A stretch of DNA of 7,702 nucleotides from an uncultured Propionibacteriaceae bacterium (GTDB lineage: Bacteria; Actinomycetota; Actinomycetes; Propionibacteriales; Propionibacteriaceae). The DNA lies in assembly GCA_936941515.1 (NCBI GenBank), contig CAKZJI010000220.1, positions 1-7,702 on the forward strand, written 5' to 3'. Positions within the stretch are counted from its first letter, which is position 1. Every line of letters begins with the position of its first letter. The notes beneath the pieces are model-generated. The model was not told where the DNA came from. It did not search any database and saw only the letters and a list, made by a program, of their open reading frames with translations. Shown here piece by piece: positions 1-6,116 of this stretch. Position numbers and translations under genes: made by a program.

Positions 1-2
1 TG

Positions 3-42
3 ATGCGTTAGTGCGTTAGTGCGTTAGTGCGTTAGTGCGGTA
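3..42. repeat. Tandem array of an 8-bp unit (about five copies)
   Basis: The unit GTGCGTTA occurs in perfect head-to-tail copies at 11-18, 19-26 and 27-34. It is flanked by one-mismatch copies at 3-10 (ATGCGTTA) and 35-42 (GTGCGGTA). The array may continue to the left of the window. Its meaning is not known: such arrays can be plasmid iterons, partition sites or slippage-prone microsatellites, and nothing here decides between these. No gene covers it convincingly. Confidence 0.85.
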
Positions 43-71
43 CTGCAATCCCTGAAGCTTAGGCGTGCATA

Positions 72-89
72 TCGCCCTGGCCAGGGCGA
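72..89. repeat. 18-bp perfect palindrome
   Basis: TCGCCCTGG is followed immediately by its exact reverse complement CCAGGGCGA. As RNA it would form a 7-bp stem with a GGCC loop. It lies 30 bp from the 8-bp tandem array and about 90 bp beyond the stop codon of the minus-strand gene at 181-594. It could be a terminator stem for that gene, although no T tract follows, or a binding site for a dimeric protein. Bases 1-180 contain no gene that I can support. Confidence 0.7.
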
Positions 90-180
90 GAGCTGGTGAT
101 GGCTCCTCCTACGCGTGGCAGAGCGTGAGCTGCCGTGTTGTCCATCAAGTGGGGGTTCTGCTTGTTCAGGAGGGCTTCTC

Positions 181-594
181 CTACGTGTCGCTTTCCTCGA
201 GGCTGGCACGCAGCTCGTTCTGGATGCGGAGCAAGGCCGGAGAGTCTGAGTCCTCATCGAAGGGGCAGACATGCGTGTGTGGGATGAGCACCTTGTCGGT
301 GGGGCGTTCTGCAGGGCGTTGGATGGCGATGATCTTCCGACGTCGAGGAAGGCGCCACTGAGCCTTGGGGGGCAATCCAGCGCTCTCGTACTCTTCCGGC
401 TGGAAGGGCCAGGGTGCTTCGCGTTCGGTGTAAATCCAGATGATCGGCAGTCGACAGCGTCGGCAACGGCCTCTCTTTGGTTTGGACCAGAGATAGGTGG
501 CTGGGGCGTCGTCAGCAGGGTCTGAGAACAAGGCCTGCTTGATCTGCTGGGGTTCATGGAGACGATGCCGGGGTGGTGGTTGCTCTTGGCTCAT
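181..594 (-). CDS. Hypothetical protein with a possible Cys/His zinc site
   Basis: This encodes a 137-residue protein that I do not recognise. The start is supported by AGGAG (bases 601-605 read on the minus strand) six bases upstream of the ATG. It is soluble-looking, rich in Arg and Pro, and has no signal peptide or membrane segment. Cys44-x2-Cys47 and His106-x-His108-x-Cys110 could form a zinc-ribbon-like site, but that is inference. The N-terminal 40 residues look disordered and the last 25 acidic. Local G+C is visibly lower than in the metal cluster. The gene lies just beyond the left end of the IS3 element and is not interrupted by it. Other frames over this stretch have no comparable ribosome-binding site. 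Confidence 0.6.
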   Translation of the reverse strand: MSQEQPPPRHRLHEPQQIKQALFSDPADDAPATYLWSKPKRGRCRRCRLPIIWIYTEREAPWPFQPEEYESAGLPPKAQWRLPRRRKIIAIQRPAERPTDKVLIPHTHVCPFDEDSDSPALLRIQNELRASLEESDT

Positions 595-667
595 GTGGGT
601 CTCCTCTGCCTGCGCACGCCGGTGATGTTTGGATTCTCACCCGATGGCCGGCTGTACACCAGAGGAA

Positions 668-695
668 GGAGGGACTGGTGCACGTGTAGGTGACA
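668..695 (+). repeat. IS3 left terminal inverted repeat
   Basis: It matches the reverse complement of 1921-1948 in three conserved blocks: GGAGGGACTG, GCACGT and AGGTGACA. These are separated by two-base mismatches (GT versus AC each time). Similarity stops soon after the third block. It lies just beyond the orfB stop codon. Confidence 0.85.
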
Positions 696-702
696 GTCGT
701 CT

Positions 703-1587
703 TCACGCCGCGTCTGCGGGCGTGTGGTCCATGATCAACTCGTACTCGACCGGCGTCAATCGGCCCAGGCGCACCTGCCGGCGGCGGCGGTGGTAGGTCC
801 GCTCGATCCAGGTGATGATCCCGGCCCGCAGCTCGTCCCGGGTGTCCCAGTCGCGTCGGTCCAGCACGTTCTTCTGCAGCAACGCGAAGAAGGACTCCAT
901 AGCCGCGTTGTCCCCGGCAGCACCGACCTGACCCATGGACCCGATCAGCCCGTGGGCGGTGAGGGCGTCCTGGAATAGGGCCGAGCGGAACTGCGAGCCG
1001 CGGTCCGAGTGCACGATGCACCCGGCCACCGCATCGGTGCCGCCGCGGCGTGCCACGGCCTGCTCGAGGGCGTTCACGGCCAACGAGGCCTGCATACGCC
1101 CGGCCATGGAGTACCCCACGATCCTGCCGGCGTAGAGATCCTTGATCGCGCAGAGGTAGAGCTTGCCCTCACCGGTGGGGTGTTCGGTGATGTCGGTCAA
1201 CCACAGCCGGTTGGGCTCCTCGGCAGAGAAGTCCCGGCGGACGTGGTCATCGTGCACGGGTGGGCCTGGGCGGGTCCCGTTCTTGCCGCGCTTGGCCCCG
1301 AACGCGCAGTGCCACCCGTTCTGGCGGCAGAGCCGCCAGGCAGTACGGGCGGCCATTCGCTCCCCGGCCGCCTCGGCCTCGTCCCGCAGCAGCCGGTACC
1401 CGAACTCCGGATCGTTCAGGTGAGCGGCGTGCAGGGCGTTGGCCCGGTAGGCCTGCTCCACCTCAGAAACGGCGACGGGCTGGTCCCGCCAGCGGTAGTA
1501 GGGCTGGCGGGCGAGCTTGAGGACCCGCAAGGACACCGCGACCGGGATCTGGTCGGCGGCGAGCTCGGACACGAGCGGGTACATCAT
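703..1587 (-). CDS. IS3-family transposase OrfB (DDE catalytic subunit)
   Basis: This 294-residue protein carries the integrase-type catalytic core that cuts and joins DNA during transposition. Residues about 40-100 resemble the N-terminal HTH_21 region of IS3 OrfB proteins. The catalytic triad is Asp132 (WLTDIT), Asp195 (HSDRGSQF) and Glu231 (AAMESFF), giving the DD(35)E spacing characteristic of IS3. A basic tail with NPxxYE-like TPVEYE closes the domain. The annotated ATG overlaps the orfA stop as ATGA. The protein is more likely made mainly as an OrfAB fusion by -1 frameshifting on the A6 run. It has no premature stop and looks intact. Confidence 0.93.
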   Translation of the reverse strand: MMYPLVSELAADQIPVAVSLRVLKLARQPYYRWRDQPVAVSEVEQAYRANALHAAHLNDPEFGYRLLRDEAEAAGERMAARTAWRLCRQNGWHCAFGAKRGKNGTRPGPPVHDDHVRRDFSAEEPNRLWLTDITEHPTGEGKLYLCAIKDLYAGRIVGYSMAGRMQASLAVNALEQAVARRGGTDAVAGCIVHSDRGSQFRSALFQDALTAHGLIGSMGQVGAAGDNAAMESFFALLQKNVLDRRDWDTRDELRAGIITWIERTYHRRRRQVRLGRLTPVEYELIMDHTPADAA

Positions 1588-1877
1588 TTTTTCGGCAGGT
1601 TCGCCTGGGAGAGGTAGGCCGCGGCGCGGCGTAGGACTTCGTTCTCCTGCTCGAGCAGCCGGATCCTGCGGCGGGCTGCGCGGAGTTCTTCGGCCTCGGC
1701 CTTGGTGGTGCCTGGGATGTTGCCTGCTTCGATATCGGCCTGGCGAATCCAGTTCGTCAGGCAGGACTCGGAGATGCCGAAGTCCTTCGCGATGTCTTTC
1801 AGATGGGTGCCGGGCTCACGGTTCTGCGCGACCCGGACGACATCATCGCGGAACTCTTTGGGGTAGGGGGCGGGCAT
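1584..1877 (-). CDS. IS3-family transposase OrfA (DNA-binding subunit)
   Basis: This 97-residue protein has an N-terminal helix-turn-helix of the HTH_Tnp_1 type (residues about 5-50). It is followed by a Leu-rich coiled coil (about 58-88) that mediates oligomerisation in this family. I chose the second ATG (1875-1877), giving the usual MPAPYP start, because AAGGA lies eight bases upstream. The earlier in-frame ATG at 1884-1886 overlaps that same Shine-Dalgarno sequence and has no room for one of its own. The gene ends CCG AAA AAA TGA, with the stop codon overlapping the orfB ATG. OrfA binds the terminal repeats in this family and alone does not catalyse transposition. Confidence 0.9.
   Translation of the reverse strand: MPAPYPKEFRDDVVRVAQNREPGTHLKDIAKDFGISESCLTNWIRQADIEAGNIPGTTKAEAEELRAARRRIRLLEQENEVLRRAAAYLSQANLPKK
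1587..1592 (-). other. A6 slippery run, probable -1 frameshift site
   Basis: On the minus strand orfA reads AAA AAA TGA. Slipping back one base on the A6 run gives AAA AAA ATG ATG, the orfB frame, producing an OrfAB fusion. A-rich slippery runs at this position are the normal IS3-family mechanism. The same ATGA overlap could also allow reinitiation at orfB. I did not find a convincing downstream stimulatory structure. Confidence 0.7.
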
Positions 1878-1892
1878 GGTGCACATCCTTCC

Positions 1893-1914
1893 CTGTGGTG
1901 TGGGAACACCACAG
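1893..1914 (-). promoter_or_regulatory. Perfect hairpin ahead of the orfA ribosome-binding site
   Basis: Nine-base arms (1893-1901 and 1906-1914) surround a four-base loop. The 3' foot is two bases from the AAGGA Shine-Dalgarno of orfA. A weak -10-like TACGAT (1915-1920, minus strand) directly precedes the 5' arm. A transcript from it would begin near 1908 and lack most of that arm, while a read-through transcript from outside the IS would contain the whole hairpin. This fits a device that blocks transposase translation from impinging transcripts. The structure is certain; its role is inferred. Confidence 0.6.
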
Positions 1915-1920
1915 ATCGTA

Positions 1921-1948
1921 TGTCACCTGTACGTGCGTCAGTCCCTCC
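1921..1948 (-). repeat. IS3 right terminal inverted repeat
   Basis: This is the reverse-complement partner of 668-695, with 24 of 28 positions identical. It lies upstream of orfA, as is normal for the left (IRL, orfA-proximal) end of IS3 elements. The transposase promoter should lie in or next to it, but no good -35 hexamer is visible. Confidence 0.85.
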
Positions 1949-2203
1949 CTCGGCCGTCGGCCTGTGCACGATCGGCCCCTTGACCACAGGGGTCAGGAGC
2001 ACCGGGGTCGGGACGCGGATATGGTCTGTCGTTCCCAGGGCCGGGGCTTCTGCTCCATCGCCGACCGGCGTCGAGGCGTGCCACCCACCTGTCGCACCGC
2101 CCCACCCCGCCAAGATCACCGTGTGGTCTCGTACGGCGCCGGCAGGTTGACTCCCTAGGGGGGACCGACTGCAGCGGGCCGCGGAGGGGAGTCCTAGTAG
2201 TGG
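1949..2203. other. Non-coding gap between the IS and lspA
   Basis: These 255 bases hold no open frame with a credible ribosome-binding site or recognisable protein. They contain several short inverted repeats, such as TGACC/GGTCA near 1979-1994, but none is convincing alone. The segment lies downstream of lspA and upstream of the IS on the minus strand. It may be remnant DNA from the insertion target. Confidence 0.5.
2149..2193 (-). terminator. Weak candidate terminator after lspA
   Basis: GACTCCC (2149-2155) and GGGAGTC (2187-2193) form 7-bp arms, and the loop contains a second small palindrome (GCGG-G-CCGC, 2174-2182). It begins 11 bases beyond the lspA stop codon. There is no T tract, so if it terminates it does so as a GC-rich structure of the kind often seen in Actinobacteria. 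Confidence 0.3.
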
Positions 2204-2704
2204 TTATCGCGCGGCGTCGACGGTGCCCCGGTCGGGCACCGTGGCGGTCAGGAGGACCGCGGCCAGCGCCCCGCCGACAATGAAGATGTCCGCGATGTTG
2301 CCGATGAACCAGTTCCCGTAGGCGAGGAAGTCCACCACGTGGCCTTGCCCGAATGACGGTGGGCGCAGGAGCCGGTCACCCAGGTGGGAAGTCACCGCGC
2401 CGCCGAGACACCCGATCACGATCGCCCAGGACACGGTACGGACCCGGAGGGTGAACCAGATCGCCGCGGCGACCGCCACCGCCGAGATGATGGTGAAGAT
2501 CCAGGTCGAGTTGGCCCCGAACGAGAAGGCCGCCCCGGGGTTGTAGGCCAGCTGGAGCCCGAGCAGCTCACCCAGGAGCGGGACTCGCTCGCCCGTGGAC
2601 AGGCTGTTCTCCGCCCACCACTTGGTCACCTGGTCCAGGACCACTACGCCGGCCCCGATCGCAATGGTCAAGAGCACCAGGGGGTACCTGCGCCGGTGGT
2701 TCAT
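2204..2704 (-). CDS. lspA: Signal peptidase II, accessory metal-linked copy
   Basis: This 166-residue aspartic protease of the inner membrane normally cleaves the signal peptide of prolipoproteins after lipid attachment. Four hydrophobic segments are visible (about 9-30, 66-86, 91-106 and 134-157). Family motifs are Asp24-Gln25 with Lys28, Asn55-Pro-Gly-Ala-Ala-Phe, and the catalytic pair Asp125 (VVDF) and Asp139 (NIAD). The usual GN-x2-DR motif is altered: here it reads TSHLGDR (105-111), one residue longer and with His107 where Asn is normally conserved. The start has AAAGGA five bases upstream. It follows the metal ATPase by 153 bp, on the same strand. An lspA-like gene is also part of the Cupriavidus pbr lead-resistance operon, so I infer an extra copy tied to metal resistance rather than the housekeeping one. 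Confidence 0.9.
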   Translation of the reverse strand: MNHRRRYPLVLLTIAIGAGVVVLDQVTKWWAENSLSTGERVPLLGELLGLQLAYNPGAAFSFGANSTWIFTIISAVAVAAAIWFTLRVRTVSWAIVIGCLGGAVTSHLGDRLLRPPSFGQGHVVDFLAYGNWFIGNIADIFIVGGALAAVLLTATVPDRGTVDAAR

Positions 2705-2857
2705 TCGTGTCCTTTCGCGATGCGCCCGTTTCCCGGCGCCTCAGTGGATCTGCTGACCCCGGCGCGACCTGTGAAATCGCTGGCAGGTACCGGATGGACC
2801 GGACAGGTCGGGTCTCACCGGGCCTGGGCGTCTCTGTCCCGCAGGCACGGTAGGAGC

Positions 2858-4813
2858 TCATCCCGTGGTGGCGGGTTGGGCTTGCCGGTCGGTGAGGGGT
2901 TCCAGGGCGGTGCGTCGGGTGGTGGCGGCGCGCAGGCCGTTGCCGATGACGATGACCTCGGCGACCTCGTGGACCAGGACCACGGCGGCCAGGCCGAGGA
3001 CGCCGGTGATGGCCAGCGGCAGCAGCACGGCGATGATCAGCAGCGAGAGAATGATGTTCTGATTGATGATGGCCCGGCCGCGGCGGGCGTGGGCCAGAGC
3101 TTGGGGGATCAGGCGCAGGTCGTGGCCGGTGAAGGCGACATCGGCGGATTCGATGGCTGCGTCCGAGCCGGTGGCGCCCATGGCGATGCCGACCTCGGCG
3201 GCGGCCAGGGCGGGAGAGTCGTTGATGCCGTCACCGATCATCGCGGTGGGCCGGGTGCCGGTCAACTGGTGGACGGCGGTGGCCTTGTCCTCGGGGCGCA
3301 ACTCGGCGCGCACGTCGTCGATGCCGGCCTGGTCGGCGATCGCCCGGGCGGTGCGGGCGTTGTCGCCGGTGAGCATGGTCAGGTCGATGCCCTGGCCGGT
3401 CAGGGTGGTCACGACGGTGGGGACCTCAGGGCGCAGTTCGTCACGGACCCCGATGGCCCCGGCGACCGCCCCGTCGCGGTGGATGATGACCACGGTCATG
3501 CCCTGGTCCTCCAGCCCCTGGACCTGGGCCGCCAGGGGGCCGGGGGCCAGCCAGCGGGGGCTGCCGACGGTGACGGTAGCCCCGTCCAGGCGGCCGGTGA
3601 TCCCGTGCCCGGCGGTCTCGGTGACGCCCTCGGCCGCGGGCGTGTCCGGGGTGGCGGCGGTGATGGCCGCGGCCAACGGGTGGGTGCTGTGCTGTTCCAG
3701 TGCCGCGGCCCAGCCCAGCACTTGGTCCTCGGTGATGCCGGGGGCGGCGAGCACGGCGGTGACGGTGGGCTGGTTGCGGGTCAGGGTCCCGGTCTTGTCC
3801 ACCGCCAGGTGGCGGATCCCGCCGAGGCGCTCGAAGGCGGCCCCGGATTTGATGACCACCCCGAACCGGCTGGCCGCGCCGATCGCCGAGACCACGGTGA
3901 CCGGCACCGCGATGGCCAGCGCGCAGGGCGAGGCGGCCACCAACACCACCAGGGCGCGGGTGATCCACAGTTCCGGGTCCCCGAGCAGGGACCCGAGGGC
4001 CGCGACGAGCACGGCCAGGATGAGCACCCCGGGCACCAGGGGCTTCGCGATCCGGTCGGCCAGCCGGGCCCGGTCCCCCTTCTCGGCCTGGGCCTGTTCG
4101 ACCAGGTGCACGATGGTGGTCAGGGAGTTGTCGGTGCCGGCGGCGGTGGCGTCGATCTCCAGGGCCCCGGAGGTGTTGATCGACCCGGCCGAGACGGTGT
4201 CTCCCGGGCCGACCTCGACCGGGATGGACTCGCCGGTGATCGCCGAGGTGTCCAGGGAACTGCGCCCGGTACGCACGATCCCGTCGGTGGCGACCCGTTC
4301 CCCGGGCCGGACCACGAGCACCTGCCCGGGTCGCAGGTCCTTGGCCTCGACCTCCACCGTGGCCCCGCCGGCCCGGATGGTCGCGGTCTCGGGCACCAGT
4401 TTCAGCAGGGCGCGCAGGCCCGCCCGGGCCCGGTCCATGGCCTTGTCTTCCAGGGCCTCGGCGATGGAGTACAGGAACGCCAGGGCGGCGGCCTCCTCGA
4501 TGTAGCCCAGGATCACCGCGCCGATGGCGCTGATCGTCATCAGCAGTCCGATCCCGAGCCGGCCCCGGGTGAACAATCCGCGCAGCGCCCCGGGCACGAA
4601 GGTCCAGGCGCCCAGCACCAGCCCGACCCAGAACACCACCGTGGCCACGAGACCGGCCCCGGACCATTCCAGGACCAGCCCGGTGAGGAACGCCAGCCCG
4701 GAGAGCGCCGGGAGCAGGATGGCTGCATCGCGCCACCACGGCCGGTGCTCCTCGTGCTCCTCGGGTGCACCGGGAGTGGGGGTCGGGGCCTCGCAGCCGC
4801 AGGCGGCGCTCAC
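2858..4813 (-). CDS. Heavy-metal P1B-type ATPase (Cd/Pb/Zn-type efflux pump, CtpG/CadA-like)
   Basis: This 651-residue pump uses ATP to export a divalent soft metal across the membrane. Four membrane segments (about 31-50, 55-78, 86-103, 105-121) precede the actuator domain (TGES, 193-196). Then come two more segments with SPC (295-297), DKTGT (phosphorylated Asp339), the nucleotide-site His378-Pro379 and GHG (402-404), TGDN (482-485), GDGIND (527-532), and two last segments with His615-Glu616. SPC replaces the usual CPC. SPC plus HE is typical of P1B-4 pumps, but the extra N-terminal pair of helices is CadA-like. There is no HMA domain, only a short tail with Cys5-Gly-Cys7 and His20/His23. 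The GTG start overlaps the cmtR stop as GTGA and has GGAGG (4821-4825) seven bases upstream. The metal is inferred from CmtR: Cd or Pb most likely, with Co or Zn possible. Confidence 0.93.
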   Translation of the reverse strand: MSAACGCEAPTPTPGAPEEHEEHRPWWRDAAILLPALSGLAFLTGLVLEWSGAGLVATVVFWVGLVLGAWTFVPGALRGLFTRGRLGIGLLMTISAIGAVILGYIEEAAALAFLYSIAEALEDKAMDRARAGLRALLKLVPETATIRAGGATVEVEAKDLRPGQVLVVRPGERVATDGIVRTGRSSLDTSAITGESIPVEVGPGDTVSAGSINTSGALEIDATAAGTDNSLTTIVHLVEQAQAEKGDRARLADRIAKPLVPGVLILAVLVAALGSLLGDPELWITRALVVLVAASPCALAIAVPVTVVSAIGAASRFGVVIKSGAAFERLGGIRHLAVDKTGTLTRNQPTVTAVLAAPGITEDQVLGWAAALEQHSTHPLAAAITAATPDTPAAEGVTETAGHGITGRLDGATVTVGSPRWLAPGPLAAQVQGLEDQGMTVVIIHRDGAVAGAIGVRDELRPEVPTVVTTLTGQGIDLTMLTGDNARTARAIADQAGIDDVRAELRPEDKATAVHQLTGTRPTAMIGDGINDSPALAAAEVGIAMGATGSDAAIESADVAFTGHDLRLIPQALAHARRGRAIINQNIILSLLIIAVLLPLAITGVLGLAAVVLVHEVAEVIVIGNGLRAATTRRTALEPLTDRQAQPATTG

Positions 4814-5172
4814 GAGGCCACCTCCGCCGTGTCGCAGCACCCGGGTACCGGGCAGCCCGGGTCCAGGCAGGGCGCGGAGGCATCCACCGCGAGGGTCACC
4901 TCGAGCAGACTGCTCAGCGCCCGGGCCAGGTGCGCATCGACGATCGCGTACCGGGTGCGGCGGCCCTGGTGCTCGACGGCCACGATCCCGCAGTCCCGCA
5001 GGCAGGCCAGGTGGTTCGACACGTTCGACCGGCTCAGCCCCAGGGCCTGGGCCAGCTCGGCCGGATACCCGGGGCCCTCCAGCAGGGACAGCAGGATCCG
5101 GGATCGGGTGGGGTCGGCCATCGCCCGGCCCAGCCGGTTCATCACGTCCAACCGTGTCGCAATCGTCAGCAT
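4810..5172 (-). CDS. cmtR: Cd(II)/Pb(II)-sensing ArsR-family repressor CmtR
   Basis: This 120-residue winged-helix repressor should leave its operator when Cd or Pb binds. It closely resembles Mycobacterium tuberculosis CmtR as I recall that sequence. It keeps the MLT start, the ADPTRSRIL segment and a recognition helix with [13 protein letters not shown], so Cys57 and Cys61 fall at the exact CmtR numbers, with the third ligand Cys102. The Cys at positions 4, 24 and 35 of the mycobacterial protein are absent. The C-terminus has three further Cys (107, 112, 113), which is unusual. I chose the ATG at 5172 because it aligns with CmtR and has a -10 hexamer seven bases upstream. The frame stays open further upstream, but that extension would read through the promoter. 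The gene is the first of the ATPase operon and is divergent from ccdA. Confidence 0.93.
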   Translation of the reverse strand: MLTIATRLDVMNRLGRAMADPTRSRILLSLLEGPGYPAELAQALGLSRSNVSNHLACLRDCGIVAVEHQGRRTRYAIVDAHLARALSSLLEVTLAVDASAPCLDPGCPVPGCCDTAEVAS

Positions 5173-5203
5173 GTGGTGAACTATACAGCCTGCACTGTAG
5201 TCT
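5173..5203 (-). promoter_or_regulatory. cmtR promoter and probable CmtR operator (near-leaderless)
   Basis: On the minus strand TATAGT (5180-5185) is a good -10 hexamer, separated by seven bases from the cmtR ATG. Transcription should therefore begin at or one base before the start codon. No Shine-Dalgarno is present, which fits a leaderless mRNA. An inverted repeat TACAG-N6-CTGTA (5184-5199) overlaps the upstream edge of the -10 and is the best operator candidate. The -35 region is poor. Confidence 0.55.
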
Positions 5204-5214
5204 CTTGCGGGGTT

Positions 5215-5231
5215 TCGCCCGGGCCGGGCGA
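5215..5231. repeat. GC-rich hairpin in the cmtR-ccdA divergent region
   Basis: TCGCCCG-GGC-CGGGCGA forms a perfect 7-bp stem with a three-base loop. It lies about 94 bp before the ccdA start codon and 43 bp from the cmtR start. It could separate the two promoters or sit in the ccdA leader. I could not identify a convincing plus-strand promoter for ccdA in this 152-bp gap. Confidence 0.45.
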
Positions 5232-5324
5232 CCCCGATCGATTGAATCAGTGAGGACCCTCCGTGACTGCCCGTTGCTGCCCCACCTTCCCGCATCGCCG
5301 CTGCCGGGGCCGAGGAGGACGGCC

Positions 5325-6074
5325 ATGAGCCTGGGTGGGTTCTTCGCCGAGATGGTCCAGTCCGGGGCACTGCTGGTGGCGATGCCGCTGGCCGTGGTCG
5401 CCGGGCTGGTGTCCTTCCTCTCCCCGTGCATCTTGCCGCTGGTGCCCGGATACCTGGGGTATGTCTCCGGGCTGGCCGACCCGCGCCGGGCGGACAACCG
5501 GCGCCGGGTGATGACCGGGGTGGGACTGTTCATTATGGGCTTCGCCGCGGTGTTCACCCTCTACGGGGCCGCCTTCGGGGTGATCGGCGGGTGGCTGTTG
5601 CAGTGGCAGGACGCGCTGATCCGGGCCTTGGGGGTGTTCGTGATCCTGATGGGCCTGGTGCTCATCGGCTGGCTGCCGTTCCTGCAGAACACCCGGCGGA
5701 TGTCCTTCCAGCCCAGGACCGGGATCGCCGGGGCCCCGCTGCTCGGGGTGGTCTTCGGCCTGGGCTGGACCCCGTGTATGGGCCCGACCCTCAGCGCCGT
5801 GCTGGCGTTGAGCACCACCACCGGGGACCCCTGGCGCGGGGCCCTGCTGGGCTTCCTCTACTGTCTGGGCCTGGGCATCCCCTTCGTGCTGGTGGCGATG
5901 GGCCTGGACTGGGTCACCCGAACGCTGGGCTTCGTCCGCCGCCACATCCGCGCCTTCAACATCATCGGCGGGGTACTGCTGGTGCTCGTCGGGGTGCTGA
6001 TGGTCACCGGGATCTGGACCCTGTGGATCTACCAGCTGCAGAACCTGGCCGGCACCTTCACCACCCCCGTCTAA
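5325..6074 (+). CDS. ccdA: CcdA-family transmembrane thiol-disulfide electron conduit
   Basis: This 249-residue, six-helix membrane protein belongs to the CcdA/DsbD-beta family. That family passes electrons from cytoplasmic thioredoxin to thioredoxin-fold proteins outside the membrane. The active Cys35 lies in [16 protein letters not shown] in helix 1 and Cys151 in [14 protein letters not shown] in helix 4, the two diagnostic half-motifs. The length is normal for CcdA. The start was chosen from GAGGAGG (5312-5318), six bases upstream of the ATG; the longer open frame upstream runs through the cmtR region and is not coding. It heads a plus-strand set with the DsbA-like and VKOR genes (42 and 61 bp gaps). 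No other cytochrome c maturation gene is nearby, so a role in metal-linked thiol maintenance is an inferred alternative. Confidence 0.92.
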   Translation: MSLGGFFAEMVQSGALLVAMPLAVVAGLVSFLSPCILPLVPGYLGYVSGLADPRRADNRRRVMTGVGLFIMGFAAVFTLYGAAFGVIGGWLLQWQDALIRALGVFVILMGLVLIGWLPFLQNTRRMSFQPRTGIAGAPLLGVVFGLGWTPCMGPTLSAVLALSTTTGDPWRGALLGFLYCLGLGIPFVLVAMGLDWVTRTLGFVRRHIRAFNIIGGVLLVLVGVLMVTGIWTLWIYQLQNLAGTFTTPV

Positions 6075-6116
6075 CCCCGCCCGCACACGCCCCCCACCTC
6101 ACGGATTGGACCGCTC

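Larger units (their letters stand above)
668..1948 (-). mobile_element. Complete IS3-family insertion sequence
   Basis: The element is 1281 bp, bounded by 28-bp terminal inverted repeats matching at 24 of 28 positions (668-695 and 1921-1948). It encodes an HTH/leucine-zipper OrfA and a DDE OrfB with the usual IS3 overlap, and both frames are open, so it may be active. No direct target duplication is visible beside the chosen ends (left flank ends GGAA, right flank begins CTCG). If the element instead starts at the TG inside the repeats (676-1940), the flanks are GAC and GTC, which also do not match as direct repeats. I cannot name the IS or subgroup without a database search. Confidence 0.9.

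Noticed and set aside
1..42. CRISPR array.
   Set aside because: The units are 8 bp and directly adjacent with no spacers.
24..557. Minus-strand frame of 177 codons ending in the 8-bp array.
   Set aside because: It overlaps the better-supported gene at 181-594 in another frame, lacks a ribosome-binding site and reads as Ser/Arg/Pro-rich out-of-frame sequence.
2765..2810. 8-bp inverted repeat CGACCTGT/ACAGGTCG with a 30-base loop between the ATPase and lspA.
   Set aside because: The loop is long, there is no T tract and no promoter hexamer is placed next to it. Arms of this size can arise by chance in GC-rich DNA, so I do not call it an operator or terminator.
2568..2861. Minus-strand frame whose ATG overlaps the ATPase stop (ATGA).
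   Set aside because: The overlap is suggestive, but the frame has no Shine-Dalgarno at a sensible distance, runs into lspA in another frame and yields an Arg/Pro-rich nondescript peptide.
2384..5179. Very long plus-strand open frame (931 codons) opposite lspA, the ATPase and cmtR.
   Set aside because: It is antisense to three recognised genes, its product is low-complexity Gly/Asp/Gln/Pro-rich, and it has no ribosome-binding site. Such frames are a by-product of high third-position G+C.
4524..5324. Extension of the ccdA frame upstream to 4524.
   Set aside because: It overlaps the ATPase, cmtR and the divergent promoter region. The ATG at 5325 has GAGGAGG six bases upstream and starts a standard CcdA.
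5173..5370. Longer N-terminus for cmtR (start at 5370).
   Set aside because: It would cover the cmtR promoter and operator and part of ccdA. The start at 5172 aligns with known CmtR.
4814..5557. N-terminal extension of the ATPase frame beyond the GTG at 4813.
   Set aside because: The extension crosses cmtR and its promoter in another frame and has no pump-like sequence. The GTG at 4813 has a strong Shine-Dalgarno and gives a normal CadA/CtpG-type length.
5247..6086. Minus-strand 279-codon frame opposite ccdA.
   Set aside because: It is antisense to a clear six-helix CcdA, and the product is His/Gln/Gly/Pro-rich without family features.
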